A stretch of DNA of 64,000 nt from Diadema setosum (taxonomy: Eukaryota > Echinodermata > Echinoidea > Diadematoida > Diadematidae): NCBI RefSeq assembly GCF_964275005.1, contig NC_092701.1:6182715-6246714 (forward strand), written 5' to 3'. The notes beneath the pieces are model-generated. The model did not search any database. It was given only the letters and a program-made list of their open reading frames with translations, and had not been told where the DNA came from. Within the stretch, counting starts at the first letter, position 1, and the number at the start of each line of letters is the position of its first letter. Both the position numbers and the translations under genes were made by a program. Positions 38,101 through 49,500 of the stretch are shown one piece after another.

Positions 38101-40317
38101 TGGCGCTAAGCTTGAATGAACATCGCGGAGGTTGCTAGGAGCATGCCTTCTATTGTCAAGTGGTGAAAACTGTCTTGCCTCCCGTTGATCATGAAAGCGT
38201 CAGAAGGAAAACTTTGAAGGCGTTTTTCTCGAAACTTTGATTTCCTCAATCACTCGACATGCGCTAATAAAATCATCAATATCTCCGCAACCGAGTACTT
38301 TTATGGGTTGTGCTTTATATGAAATTAAAGTAGAAGAATAAGGGAATAATGTCATGCAATTTTCAGAAAATTGTTCTCCCCCGACTTTAGGATCCTTTTG
38401 TTGTAGCGGGTCACATTTGTTTCAAATTGTGTCAATGTGCAAATGTGAAGGTCCATCCTATGCTTTACATTTGCAGCTTTATCAGCCTTTACAGGGATAT
38501 GTTGGCTCCCCTCAGACCTTATTCTTTCCTTTCTTGTGCATCAGTTTCATTTTTGGTTGGTAGCCATGAATGTGGTGTACTTTCTCTTATCTTGCCCCAC
38601 CTGCCACCATTACAACATTTTTTTTTTTTTTTTTGGGGGGGGGTGGGTTAGTTTGAGAATTAGTCAAGAATGAACAACATCTTCAAGAATGAAAAGTGGT
38701 GAAATATTGTCCATGACAATAAAATAAAATGCAATGACACTTTTTTTTTGGGGGGGGGGGGGTTCTTCTTTCTATCCCATAATGCCTAGTAATTTTCCTC
38801 ACTTAAAATAATTTGTTTCAAATTGTGTCAGTGTGCAAATGTGACCAAAGGGATATATACAATTGTACTTTTATGCATATTTTAATCATGCCATATACCA
38901 TATTTCACCTTGTATAGAAATCTTCAGTCAGCACTGTAAGTACTACAGCTGTACCTTGCATATATGTTTTTACATTTCTAAACCTTTTACTATGCCTAGT
39001 TCACCAATTATAAGCGTGCACACTTGAGTGATTTGTTTGCCAGTTGGCACAGATGCCTGAAACCAGGTTGTCAGTGAATAGAGATTACATAATCCCCCTA
39101 ATCCTATTGTGTTAACGAAGCCTTTATGTTGAACTTAGGTGCTTTACTTCACCTGAGTTACCTAATTAACTTGTGACTTTATAACCCATTGTGGAAGGAT
39201 TTCTGAATACTGATGGAAAGGCTCTTCAAGTTAAGCTTAGTATGTGACCACACAAAAGCACTTAACCCATTCATGGCAAGTCATGAGTATACTCAGGCAG
39301 TTGTCTATGGGGAAATACGTGTTGTAGCAATATGAAACCATCCTCAATGGGTTAAATAACCTCGTGTTGATTTGATGATTTCCACCATTCAGCTTTCTAT
39401 CAGGATGTCAAACGGGAGTGCCTCAAATTTGGACCAATCAAGACCCTTGTCATTCCCAAAGAAGGAGCAGGCAAAGGCATGGTGAGATCTTGTTTGCAAT
39501 GTTTTTACTTTCCCTTCTTTTTCTTTTCTGTTATAAAAAAAAAACAAGACAAAAAACAAATCAAAACAAAAGAAGAAAAAACATAGCATTGCATCACTAC
39601 GCATCCAGGCTTATCTTGAAGGTTTGCAAATTTTTGCACTGGGGCACTATGCTGCTGTGTTCACAGCTGGTAGCCTGGTTTCTAGCAATCTTCCGATTCC
39701 GGACTAAAAAAAAAAAATGACTCTCTTTTCAAGAGGACCTGTGTGAAATAATTTGGAGTCTTTATACTATGAAATTGATATAAACTCAAAATGCAAATTG
39801 AGCTTTGTGTTGCATTGTGTTTTCAGCGTCAAAGAAAACATACAAATTTTTCATGATGTGCCTGTTTTAGTAGTTGTGGATCATGCTTCATGCATGCTAA
39901 ATTGCACACTTTCAAGATCTGCTTCAAGCGACGTAAGTCACATCACCATATTAAAAACAGATGTGTATTTTTCCTGTTGTTCCTATTGTTAATCGTGACA
40001 AATGAAGAGATACAGCTGTATACACATTGTGGTATTCATTCATGAGAAAAAGAATGATAGCTTTAAGTAGAAATTTCTGTTACCTTGGAAGCAGGTAGCA
40101 TGGCAGTTCTGTACAAGCAAATTTTTATGGACTTGTGTGTAGCATAGTCAGTTTGTTTTTATCCTCCATCTCCATACTACAGGCCTTTGTGGAGTTCGAG
40201 GATGCAGCTGACACCAAGGCGGCCAATAGCGCCCTCATGGCCCAGAAGATTGCAGGCCACACCACACTGACCTCCTATTTCCCTGTGGATGACTTTACGG
40301 CTAGCTCCCTCTATTGA
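32435..40317 (+). CDS. UHMK1: U2AF-homology-motif kinase (KIS/UHMK1-type Ser/Thr kinase)
   Basis: Kinase with a C-terminal UHM; vertebrate KIS is nuclear and phosphorylates splicing factors such as SF1. Seven coding exons: 32435-32669, 33714-34474, 35415-35657, 36481-36611, 37183-37361, 39393-39481, 40183-40317; all GT-AG, phases 1,0,0,2,1,0; 590 residues against about 419 in human. The ATG has good context (GTCACCATG) just inside an acceptor, so a leader exon lies upstream. Visible: Gly loop LGMGRCAKVY (27-36), AVK lysine 50, alpha-C Glu65, VHGDLKPANIMW catalytic loop (Asp303; HGD where most kinases have HRD, KIS has HAD), DFG 322-324, SPE 344-346, DIWSLG. Residues about 112-270 are a low-complexity insert absent from human KIS, basic (AKKRKS, 174-179) then acidic. 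UHM about 518-590: CLKFGPIKTLVIPK and AFVEFEDAADTKAAN. The poly(A) site is unresolved; the first downstream AATAAA is near 41,755. Confidence 0.93.
33276..33640. mobile_element. near-perfect palindromic TTAA-ended element in UHMK1 intron 1
   Basis: A 365-bp element starting TTAAAGGGGAAGGCTAGTAA and ending with its complement. Long arms (about 150 bp) surround a short centre near 33,445-33,485. Because of the symmetry the two strands show near-identical 68-codon open frames, which are artefacts. Its ends resemble the element at 22,269. Confidence 0.85.
35126..35155. repeat. (AC)n microsatellite in UHMK1 intron 2
   Basis: Uninterrupted CA dinucleotide tract. Confidence 0.9.
36235..36410. repeat. 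dispersed repeat with TTATAACGA-type words, in UHMK1 intron 3
   Basis: Contains TTCGTTGTAACGAGAGTGC, CATTATAACCATG and TTTCGTTATGTCG-type words. A related motif (CGTTATAACGAACACGG) occurs at 59,333. Family unidentified. Confidence 0.4.
37739..38415. mobile_element. 677-bp terminal-inverted-repeat element in UHMK1 intron 5
   Basis: Ends are inverted repeats of about 34 bp: TGTGACCCGCTACAACA at 37,739 with AGGATCCTAAAGTCG just inside, and the complement ending at 38,415. The interior is non-coding and GC-richer. A related copy of its flanks without the insert (AAAATAATTTGTTTCAAATT) lies at 38,807-38,830, a paralogous empty site. Confidence 0.8.
38763..38850. repeat. partial duplicate of UHMK1 exon-5 acceptor and intron 5 sequence
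   Basis: 38,763-38,789 repeats exactly the 27 bases ending at the exon-5 acceptor (37,156-37,182, CTATCCCATAATGCCTAG). The following bases match the flanks of the 37,739 element (TTTGTTTCAAATTGTGTCA). Exon 5 itself is absent from the copy. Confidence 0.75.
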
Positions 40318-40440
40318 GCAATAACAGAAAGGGACAAGGAGCCCGAGGTAGAGCCGTACTATGCTTATGTCAGTTTTCTTCTCTGTCTGCCTGTGATTGG
40401 TATGCTGTCATTGTGTTTGTTGTGTGTTTTTTTGTTGTTG

Positions 40441-40471
<31 letters not shown>

Positions 40472-42365
40472 AGTGGTACCAGGTTTATGCAGTACATGTC
40501 TTTATTTTGTTTGGTTGTTTTGTTTTTTTTTTAGATAAAAGGACAGCACTTCATCTGTCTTGTTATATTTTGAAGTATGAGCTGTCGAAAGGAAAGTGGA
40601 TTCATATCGTTTTCTACATACATGTACATGAAAGTACTATGATGATGAGCACATTTTAGTAAGACAGTGCAAGAATAACATTTATCAAGACTTGCAGTGC
40701 TTCTTTGAGATACAGGGGGGGGGGGGTGGGGGGAGGGAAGAATTTTTGATGTGATTTTTGGTGCCTCGAGGTATCATGGTACCAAGTTTGTTTGTTTTCT
40801 TATTCATTTTGTTAAGCACCGTACCCTGCTTACCCCGAAAAAATGGTTGACAATTTTGTAGTGCTTTCTAAAGGAAATTTTGTTGCAACAATGAGCCCAA
40901 CAGTGCAGCAGCATCATGACATGAGTGGTCATCATGACATGAGTGGTCATCATGACATGAGTGGTCATCACATGCACTACATCACTGATCTCAGTGTCAC
41001 TCACAGGTAGCAGTAATGTACTGTGCATTACCAGCTCAAGGAAGATCTGAAATGAGTAGTAAAGGGATGAGCTTATGGAATTAAATGATCTCATTCTAAA
41101 TAACTGTAATTGTATAAGAACATTTTTAGGGCGGGGAAATATTATTTTATTGCAATTTAAAAAGGCATAACAGCGCTGAATTGTTATGAGGATCATGATT
41201 GCCATGATCATGATTAAAGTTTGGCTGTCATGATGGAAGTGTGTAACTGTACCTCTTAATATGAACATGAGATGTTGCTACACAACGCCATTACCCAGGG
41301 TTTGGCATGGTGCATCAGCTCTTCAAGTCTGCGTTAGTTATCGAGAGAATCAAAATCTCCCAGATTTGCACATTATTTGCAATTATATCCCATATAGTAT
41401 GTTTGACTGATGGGATTGCTTTATTTGGAACATTTGACTCAGAGATGTTTTTCTCCCAGCATCCATGCTGTGGGACTATCACATACGTGTATGTAATAGT
41501 CTTTTTCGTTAGCACATTATTACATACTCGCGACTGAAATCGATAAAGGTATCGCACGCATCTATCGGCCATGCCGGTAGCCAGCAAGTTCTAGTGGCAC
41601 ACATCCCTGCACATCGCACAGTTATCGATAAATCAGTATCGCCTGTTATCGTCTTAGCTCTAACGTTACTCTAGTTCATTCGACTGCCGCCGTGCTGTGG
41701 ACCGTGGTTTTACTGTACTACCACCTGTGTTGTAAACATTCAGCACGATTATGAAATAAAAATCTGCATGGTTGATGGAGTACATTTTTATCAAATCTCA
41801 TGTTTGTAAATCGATGTGGATATAAAGCAAATAATATCTCCTATTTCTCGGGCAATGGATACAGTCTAACATCACCTCGACGTTGTTAGATTATTTGCAA
41901 CTGTATGCTCATTGAGATGCATTATACAGAAATATCTCCCTGATTGCTCTTTGAAATCTCCCTGATTTTGACATGTGAATGCTGGCAGCCCAGATATAGC
42001 GCCATACCCAATGAATCAGTAGGTCAATATTAATTTCATTTTAATAGGTAGTGCCATTTCAAGACAAAGATGAAAGTTGAGAGAACTGAATTATGAGTTT
42101 GAGAAGCTGCTACGCCCGAGGACCGGGGGATAGTGCTGCCGTAATATCTCACCCGAATGCAATGGCAAATTTATAACTTACTGTGCTAAGAGATGAAGTT
42201 TGTGGAAAAGTGACAAAAATGTTTGACATACATTTATTTGGGTTTGACATTTTGAATTGAATTTATCTTATCTTACTTTTTTTTTGTGGGGGGGGGAGGG
42301 TTTGGGGAGGGGATGTGATGTTAAGTAGTTATTGTTTTCTTTGGCTTGTTAGCAGGCACGCTCTT
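40318..42365. other. UHMK1 3' UTR and downstream sequence
   Basis: No further coding sequence recognised. Contains T-run to G-run junctions (40,445-40,471; 42,277-42,300), an 18-bp tandem repeat, ATTAAA and AATAAA words from about 41,079 on, and repeat-like sequence with ATCTCCC...GATTT words at 41,340-41,400 and 41,930-41,980. How much is UTR cannot be told. Confidence 0.4.
40912..40970. repeat. 18-bp tandem repeat, three copies
   Basis: CATCATGACATGAGTGGT is repeated three times without change at 40,912, 40,930 and 40,948, then CATCA. Confidence 0.9.
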
Positions 42366-42740
42366 CATGCAATTGATTGACGTAAGTGAAGATTGATTAT
42401 TCACTGTTTTAGTAATAATCTCGAAGAGGGTCATGGGCTTATGATATACTCTGGTGGGATTCGAACCCACAACCTTCTGATTGCTAGACAGGTGTCATAT
42501 CCACAAGACTACCAAGCTTCTGCCCATTAGCCAGTGATGGTACTGATCCATTATAGCAGTAGGTACGGCATATTTATTCAAATTAGTGTTTCTTGCGTCC
42601 AGTTGTTTCTCTTGCAACTGATTGACAAATTGCCCCTCATTGACATGGATACACACTGATTATTCAGGGTTGGAGTAAAGCCATCATATGGATCATGGGT
42701 ACATAAACTCGGGTGGATCCTCTTACCTCATAGCTGTTTG
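42366..42740 (-). repeat. tRNA-derived SINE, copies 2 and 3 in tandem
   Basis: Copy 2 (about 42,366-42,576) has, on the minus strand, a tRNA-like region with B box GGTTCGAATCC and an A-box-like TAGTCTTGTGG. Copy 3 (from about 42,577) repeats GATTGACAAATTGCCCC and is cut off inside the tRNA-like part. Both match 553-842. Confidence 0.65.
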
Positions 42741-43318
42741 TGTGCATGTATGGCGTACAATGCATTTTTTAAGTATACCTTGACTAGAACAGTCCAGTAA
42801 TTCACTACTATTTAGACAGTTCTTCATTATTTATTAAGTTTGTTCAATGAGCTCCTTGTCTAGCTCACTCCGTGTTGCAGAGTCAGGATCAACATGTTTA
42901 GACAGACTTTGCAGTGTTTTAGTATTGTATACCTCTGTTGATATAGGAGAGAGAAGTAGATTATTCCTACTTTGAATGGAAAATTGGGTACTGCAAAAAT
43001 GCAAATTTTCATGCCTGTTGTGCAACCAGAAACTAGCACAAAAATAAAAGCACAGGAAAATTTTTGCTTGCCATATGTCCTAGTAGTTGATGTCTTGATT
43101 TTGCGGAATTAGAAACATGCGAAAGTCATCTTACCCGGCCGAGCGCGAAGAATTAATCGCATGAAATATGTGTGAAAAAGTGTGTAAATATTGAAGAGTC
43201 GTTCTCATAAACTTCTTTTCTTTGTTTTGTCAGGGATTTAATATTAATTAAGATACCTTTTTTTTTTTTAAACCCAGATTTGTTAATTTATGCACCTAGT
43301 TTATTTGTTCACTTGCTC

Positions 43319-43354
43319 TTTTTTTTTTTTTTTTTTTTTTTTGGGGGGGGGGGG
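43319..43354. repeat. T-run to G-run junction
   Basis: About 24 T followed directly by 12 G, the longest of the recurring homopolymer switches in this window. Confidence 0.9.
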
Positions 43355-43562
43355 CAAGGGGGTATTAATTCTACAACTTATATTCATGCTTCAACATCCC
43401 TTAAATTGATCAAATTGAAAACTTTCCAGAGGAAGACATTAACTGTAATGAAATATCATGAAAACAACTTTTGTAGATGCAAGATCACAGTAGCAATGTT
43501 CTTCGGTCCATCATGTATTTATTCGCTGTCATCAAACCTATTTTCTGGCTGTGACGGGTGGT

Positions 43563-44361
43563 TTAACCCTATCTTAACTGGGGGGGGGGGGTCGAATTGA
43601 CCCCCCCCCCCCCCCCAACATTTCGCGACATGATTCCGCAACGCGCAAAGATGGTGCCGTGCATTTCATGACTTTTTTCATTGAAGTTTCCCCCATATTT
43701 TGAGACCAAATTTGCAACGTTTGGGTACACCATTCTGAAGTTACAAAATGATTTGCATTTATATGCATGTCAACCCTAAAACAGCTCAAATTTATGATAT
43801 CATTTGCAAATCCAATGAAAATTGTGTTTTTTTGTTAAATTGACATAAATTAGATTATTTCCATGTTTAATCAATAAGATTAGTCAATTCCAATGTAGAT
43901 AAGCTTAAAAATTGCCTGCACCAAAATTTGGTCAAAAACAACAGAAAACAAAAGAAAACAACAGGTCAATAAAATACATAAGAAATTAACTAAACAGTAA
44001 AAAACAGAAGAAAAAAATTGACTTTGATTATGCTATTTTTTTAACAAGAAAATTGTTTGATGTGTCTGAAGGACTTCTTACACAAAAATTTAGCAATCCT
44101 TCAGTCTTTTTTATGGAGTTACAGTTGAAAATATAAATTTCATGCATAAATTTACATAATTAATTTACCAAAAATAGAAAATCAATATCATTCTATTGTA
44201 TTACCATGTAATCTTGTAGTTGACATCTGGCTCTATATTCAGACAAAATTTTGCAGCGATCACGCCATGGGTGGCCGAGATCTGAAGGGGGGGGGGGGGG
44301 GGGGGGGTCAAATTGCCCAGTAAAAACTTCGTCTCAAATAGCCCAGTTAGAATAGGGTTAA
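43563..44361. mobile_element. terminal-inverted-repeat element with internal G/C homopolymers
   Basis: Left end TTAACCCTATCTTAACTGGG, right end CCCAGTTAGAATAGGGTTAA (inverted, two mismatches). Just inside lie G-runs and a G-run/C-run palindrome around TCGAATTGA (43,580-43,617) and a long G-run (44,287-44,308). About 800 bp, no protein. Confidence 0.75.
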
Positions 44362-44539
44362 TAGTATGGCTTAATTTTGGTAAATCTTTAGCAATTGAGT
44401 CAGAACAAAAGAGTGTATCACCTTCTTTTCATTAATTCTTACAAAGGCATTGATACATTGCTGTTCTCTGTATTTCAGTTTTGTTTCTGATTGTTGTTCG
44501 AGATATCAAGTATTCAGAGGGATGGCCAGATACATGTGC

Positions 44540-45035
44540 CATGCCTAGAAACGATTACAGGTGCATAGTTCTGGTAGTGTAGAGGGCGCCGTTGATGATA
44601 CTGCCGATCACCGTTAGCGTTGATACAAAGATTGCCGAAGTTGAGCTGTCATCAAGAGTAAAGCGCGTAGGTGTTGCTAAGTAATGTTGCCTTCGTTGTC
44701 TTCTCTGCGCATCACGCAGTCTGTAGTAATGCCAGGGTGCGTGCATATGTGTTTCTCATTATGACAACACAAAAGAAGTTTGCTAAAGCTGTCATCCCCT
44801 AAGCCGAATCATGAGCCGAACTGTGATCGGACCATTGGCTACAGTGGATCGGACTTCTTCAGACTCGGGGAAGTGGGCCACAGCATAAGCGCTAAAGAGG
44901 AGTCGATAGCGTAGGTCTCTGTAGGAAACTTGCACCGTGCGCCCACGTACGCATTTGACTAAAACACCGGGACCATGCACCTTGAAGCATGTACCCACAT
45001 AACACAAAAAAAAGACAGCAGAATTAAATATCAAA
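44540..45035 (-). other. unassigned GC-richer open-frame region
   Basis: Two minus-strand open frames (45,034-44,792, 80 codons; 44,746-44,555, 63 codons) lie in a patch with more GC than its flanks. The first reads KVHGPGVLVKCVRGRTVQVS... No family was recognised and no convincing splice sites join them. Could be a decayed mobile element or pseudogene. Confidence 0.2.
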
Positions 45036-45645
45036 ACAAATGCTGATATACTTTGTTAAATGGTTATGTGAAGAGCATTATGTAGATGAAGCTGTGCCAT
45101 ATTGTTGCACACATGTGCAATTTTGTATTTGTACTGCAGGAAATTGTCTGTTGTTTCTTGTCTGCGAATTTTTTTGAGGCTGACCTTTGTCACCAGTGGA
45201 ATGTTTATGTGCTTAATTTGCGGTTTGTATGCATTTACCTTGGCAGGAATGTTAATGGATGTCAAAGTGCGTAGAGAAATATTTAATTACCTTGAAAGGC
45301 TTAATTATTGCTCACACATGGTAGCTTGGGCTTAGGAATGATCTCTTTTTATTGGTTTTTAATGAATTAGCTGACATGAGCTAGGCCCAGCTATTCTTAA
45401 AATGTTTTCAATCGGAATAATTTCGAATTGGATGAGATATACATCCTTTTCTATTTTTTTTTTCTTTATTTACCAGCTCAAGATGCTAATGTGAAATCCC
45501 TTCCCTCTATATTTAGTGGGAAAATGGGGGAAGTTCAGTGAATCAAATTATTTAGACTTAAGTGAATTTGAATTGAATGGTAATGCAAAAATACTACTGC
45601 ACACATTCATCTTTAAAGATGATATCTACCAAATTTCAGGTTTTT
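45036..45645. other. non-coding stretch
   Basis: AT-rich, no features recognised. Confidence 0.4.
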
Positions 45646-45646
45646 A

Positions 45647-46553
45647 GCTCACCTGAGCCAAAGGCTCATGTGAGCTATTGCGATCGCCCTTCGTCCGGCG
45701 TCCGTCGTCCGTCGTGCGTCGTCCGTCATCCGTCGTGCGTAAACTTTTTACATTTTCATCTTCTTCTTGAAAACCCCAAGACCGATTTTCATCAAACTTG
45801 GCAGGTAGCATCCCTAGGGGGTTAGGATCTCAATTTGTTAAAATGGGCACCATGCCCCACCCAGGGGGCCCCCAGGGGGGCCCAAACCCCCCAAAATTAA
45901 GGAATCTGTAAAAATCTTCTTCTCTAGAACCAGAAGTGATAGAGCTAAGTTAATACTATGAGTTAGTACATTGATGACTGTAGTTTCAAGTTTGTTCATG
46001 GCAGAATCAGGAGTGCCCCCCTTGGGACCCAGGGGAGGGGGGTGGGGAAGGGTCCTAATATGGCCTAAATTGTACATTTTCGTCTTCTTCTTGAGAACCC
46101 CATGACCCATTTTCACCAAACTTGGCAGGTAGCATCCCTAGGGGGTTAGGATCTCAATTTGTTAAAATGTTTTAATGTTCAAGTTTGTTCATAGCAGATC
46201 CAGGGGTGCCCCTCTTGGGGGCGGGGGGGGGGGGGGGGGTTGGGAAGGTCCAAATGGGGGCCTGAATTGTACATTTTCATCTTCTTCCTGAAAACCTCAT
46301 GATGGATTTTTGTCAAACTTGGCAGGTAGCATCCCTAGGGGGTCAGGATCTCAATTTATCAAAATGGGCACCATGCCCCACCCAGTGGGCCCCAGGGGGC
46401 CCCAATCCCCCAAATTAAGGAATCTTAAAAAATTTGGGCCCTATTGTACATTTTCATCTTCTACTTGAGAATGCCTGGTCAAATTTTGGTAGAGCTGTGA
46501 ATAATTTAGATTAGTGACTGCATGAAAGGTAAACTTGCGATACTCAGGTGAGC
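45647..46553. mobile_element. inverted-repeat element with GTCCGTCGTCC tract and tandem units
   Basis: Bounded by an 11-bp inverted repeat (GCTCACCTGAG at 45,647; CTCAGGTGAGC at 46,543-46,553). Inside are a CCGTCGTCCGTC tract and four degenerate units, each starting ACATTTTC(A/G)TCTTCT; three carry AACTTGGCAGGTAGCATCCC. The layout (short TIR, GTCC tract, tandem units) parallels the element at 29,797. Non-coding. Confidence 0.75.
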
Positions 46554-49500
46554 GCTAGACCCGCGGGTCTCTTGTTTATCACAGTGCCATTTTTCTTTTT
46601 AAAGATAGTATAATACAAATGGCATAACAACGTTACTTTGATGTAAGAGATGTAATGTAGAGGCTTCAGCATAAGAAGCCATGCTAGAATGTATACGTTC
46701 TGTGGGATTCCTTAAGTCAGTGATGCTTATCGCTGTACAGTTTTTTTTTACCCTGTTTTTGTTTTTATGCTGTCTTAGGCAGGGTGTCATATTAATGGCA
46801 GCAACAACAACAAAAATAGAAAAAAAAGAACACTCAGCGAATTAATGCATGTATTTTTTTTAATTTGTGTGCGTGTGTGTATGGTATATTTCCACCTGCT
46901 TGTGTATTTTAATGTACATGTATAAAATACTAATCAAATGTGTGTGTGTGTGTGTGTGTGTGTGTATACTTGATAACATTAGTACAATTTATGTATGTAC
47001 ACATCTATGTAAACGTGACAATTTGGTCTTGCTGTGATGTAATAATCATTGCGGTAGATTTAAAATGGTGTTTGTAGACACATTCTCAAACCTCATATTG
47101 TCTATGTGACAGAGTGAGTTTCATCATTAAGAGCTTTGTTTGTAATCCATGGAAAGAAAATGACATCTTACCGAAATTGTAAATATTCTTATTTCGAAGA
47201 AATGAAGACAGTTATGAAGTCCATAGAGCAATATCATTCAGTACCTGAGGTGAGGTTTTCATGTGGCTTTATGCAGAGTTCATAACTAGGTAAAGTGAAA
47301 TGCCACTTTTTTTAGATGCCTTCAACCACTTTACTCTGGTTACCCCACAGATCAAGTGAAAAGAAAGATTTTTGTATGTTCACTTTGAACTTGGGCAATT
47401 TCTGGTTGATGATATTCTACAACACACATCTGGAAACTGACATAATGGGAGAGTGAGAGGTTCAATTCTAGACAAGATTTTTGACACTCCAACTTCATGA
47501 GTGCATTCCACAACTTTCAACGAGCACCTGAGATTTTTTATCCATCAGTTTTGGAGGTTTGCCTGTTCTTTTTGTGTATGGGCATATACTCAGTAGTCCA
47601 TCCTGTAATTTTATGGACTTTAAATATCCCTTCAAAGCTCCAACATACTCTTTGAGAATGTAAACTATATACATTGTACTCGTCTTTGATACATAGAGTT
47701 TATTGTCATAAGAAATGATAGAAGGGATATAATTGATGGTAACCGTCTAATACAAGTTGCAAAAAATCAGTGATTACATGATAGGAAATAGAAAGCTTTC
47801 ATGGCATAGGATTGAACCGACTTTCAGAACATTAAAATTGGCAAAAAAAAAACAAAAAAACTTGGAGACCATGTATGTTTACACTGATGACTTGTCAGCA
47901 GAGGTATTCATGTATTACACAATATGGTTGCATAGTTATGTATTAATTTGTCTTTTACAGAAAGAAAAATCAATGTCTGGAAATAATGATGTCAGAAGTT
48001 TTGACCTGAATGCAAACTTAAGTAAAACATTTGACAAGGTTTTTTTTTTTTGCCATAACTAAAAAGGTAGAATCTCTGAATGTCTTTGTGTTGTCTTTTC
48101 ATTGACAATGCGTATTCACAGAAGAGGAACATTTTAAATTACGGTGGGATGACACGCCGTCATATTTTGACAGGTGAAGAGTTCGTTCCTCATTAATGGA
48201 AGCCAGTATATTTGTTGGTGTTGCATTTATTTGTAAGTGCAGATTTCTACCCAATGATACCATTGTTAATTTTGTTTGCGTATTATACACAGTATATACC
48301 AGGTACAGTAGTTACTTCAGGGAAGTTATCTAAACATTTACTGTTATACATTTGTGCATACTTTTTATTGCATTTTGTCCTCGATAAGTGAGAATCAAAC
48401 ATTGTAAATTTGGCCGTAGACTGATTTCTTGTACAATGTATAAAACTTCCTCCGGCGTACTCAGGTGTAAAAGGAACTACGTGAGTTCATCGGGAAATGT
48501 CTTCGTTATGTACTGTACTTGCGTGTTGTATGTTATCCCGTTAGAGATGCTCAATTTAAGAAATAGATAAATAAATAAACATTCAAAAGTTAGCTGTTCA
48601 TGCCCAGCTATACCCTACCCCTCATGCGATAACAGAATGGATTATACAGTAACCTCTGTTCTATTTTTTTCATGGTGTTGAGACATTACATGTATATCAA
48701 TGTATAAAAAATAGTAATATTAATACCAATGATAAAATGTACAGAGTATTCCATATTGCGTTGGTAATTGAAGTTTGGTTTGAAAATATCACTCCGAATT
48801 TGCCACTTCATTTTTTTTTTTTTTCTTGTGAAAGAGAAGGGCAAAAGATTGTACAAAGTCTGTATAGTGTCTGCATAGCTGCTTCAATGAAGACTCTTTT
48901 TTTTTCTGATAAAATTTTGCAGTATTACACTTTATCACGTGAATGGCAAACAAAGTGTTCAGCGTGCTTCAGGGAATGTGATTGAAAAATGTAAGTTACC
49001 ATCATTACAACCATTCAAGAGGTGAAAGTTTGAAGTCTGACATGTTACAATGAAATCAGAAATTTTCGCTTCGAAATAGCACCGACTGTGATCAGTAAGA
49101 GTGGCAGATGGCAGCATTGTCGTAAATCTGAAATGAAAGGGAAAAAAATGAGAATTTTGTTTTTGTAACGGCTCAGGTTAAAACAAAGTTCTGTATATGA
49201 TGTGAGAAATTTGTAATTTAATGACGTATTTTATCTGTACATATGAAACTAATGTTACTCTGTCAGGGTCTTTGGTTATTTTGTACATTTCTATTTAGAG
49301 ATGAGAACTATTATATCCCATGTGTTATCTGCTGATTCTGAGAAAATTTGTCTAGGTCGTTCATAAAATTGTCTGCACGTGATACCGAGTGTAAGATATT
49401 ATTGTCTCATGGTGGAAATAGGTTTGGTAGATCGCTTGTTTTTGTTTGTTTGTTTGTTTTTGTTTTTGTTTTTGTGGGGGTTTTTTGCGGGTCTATGTTT

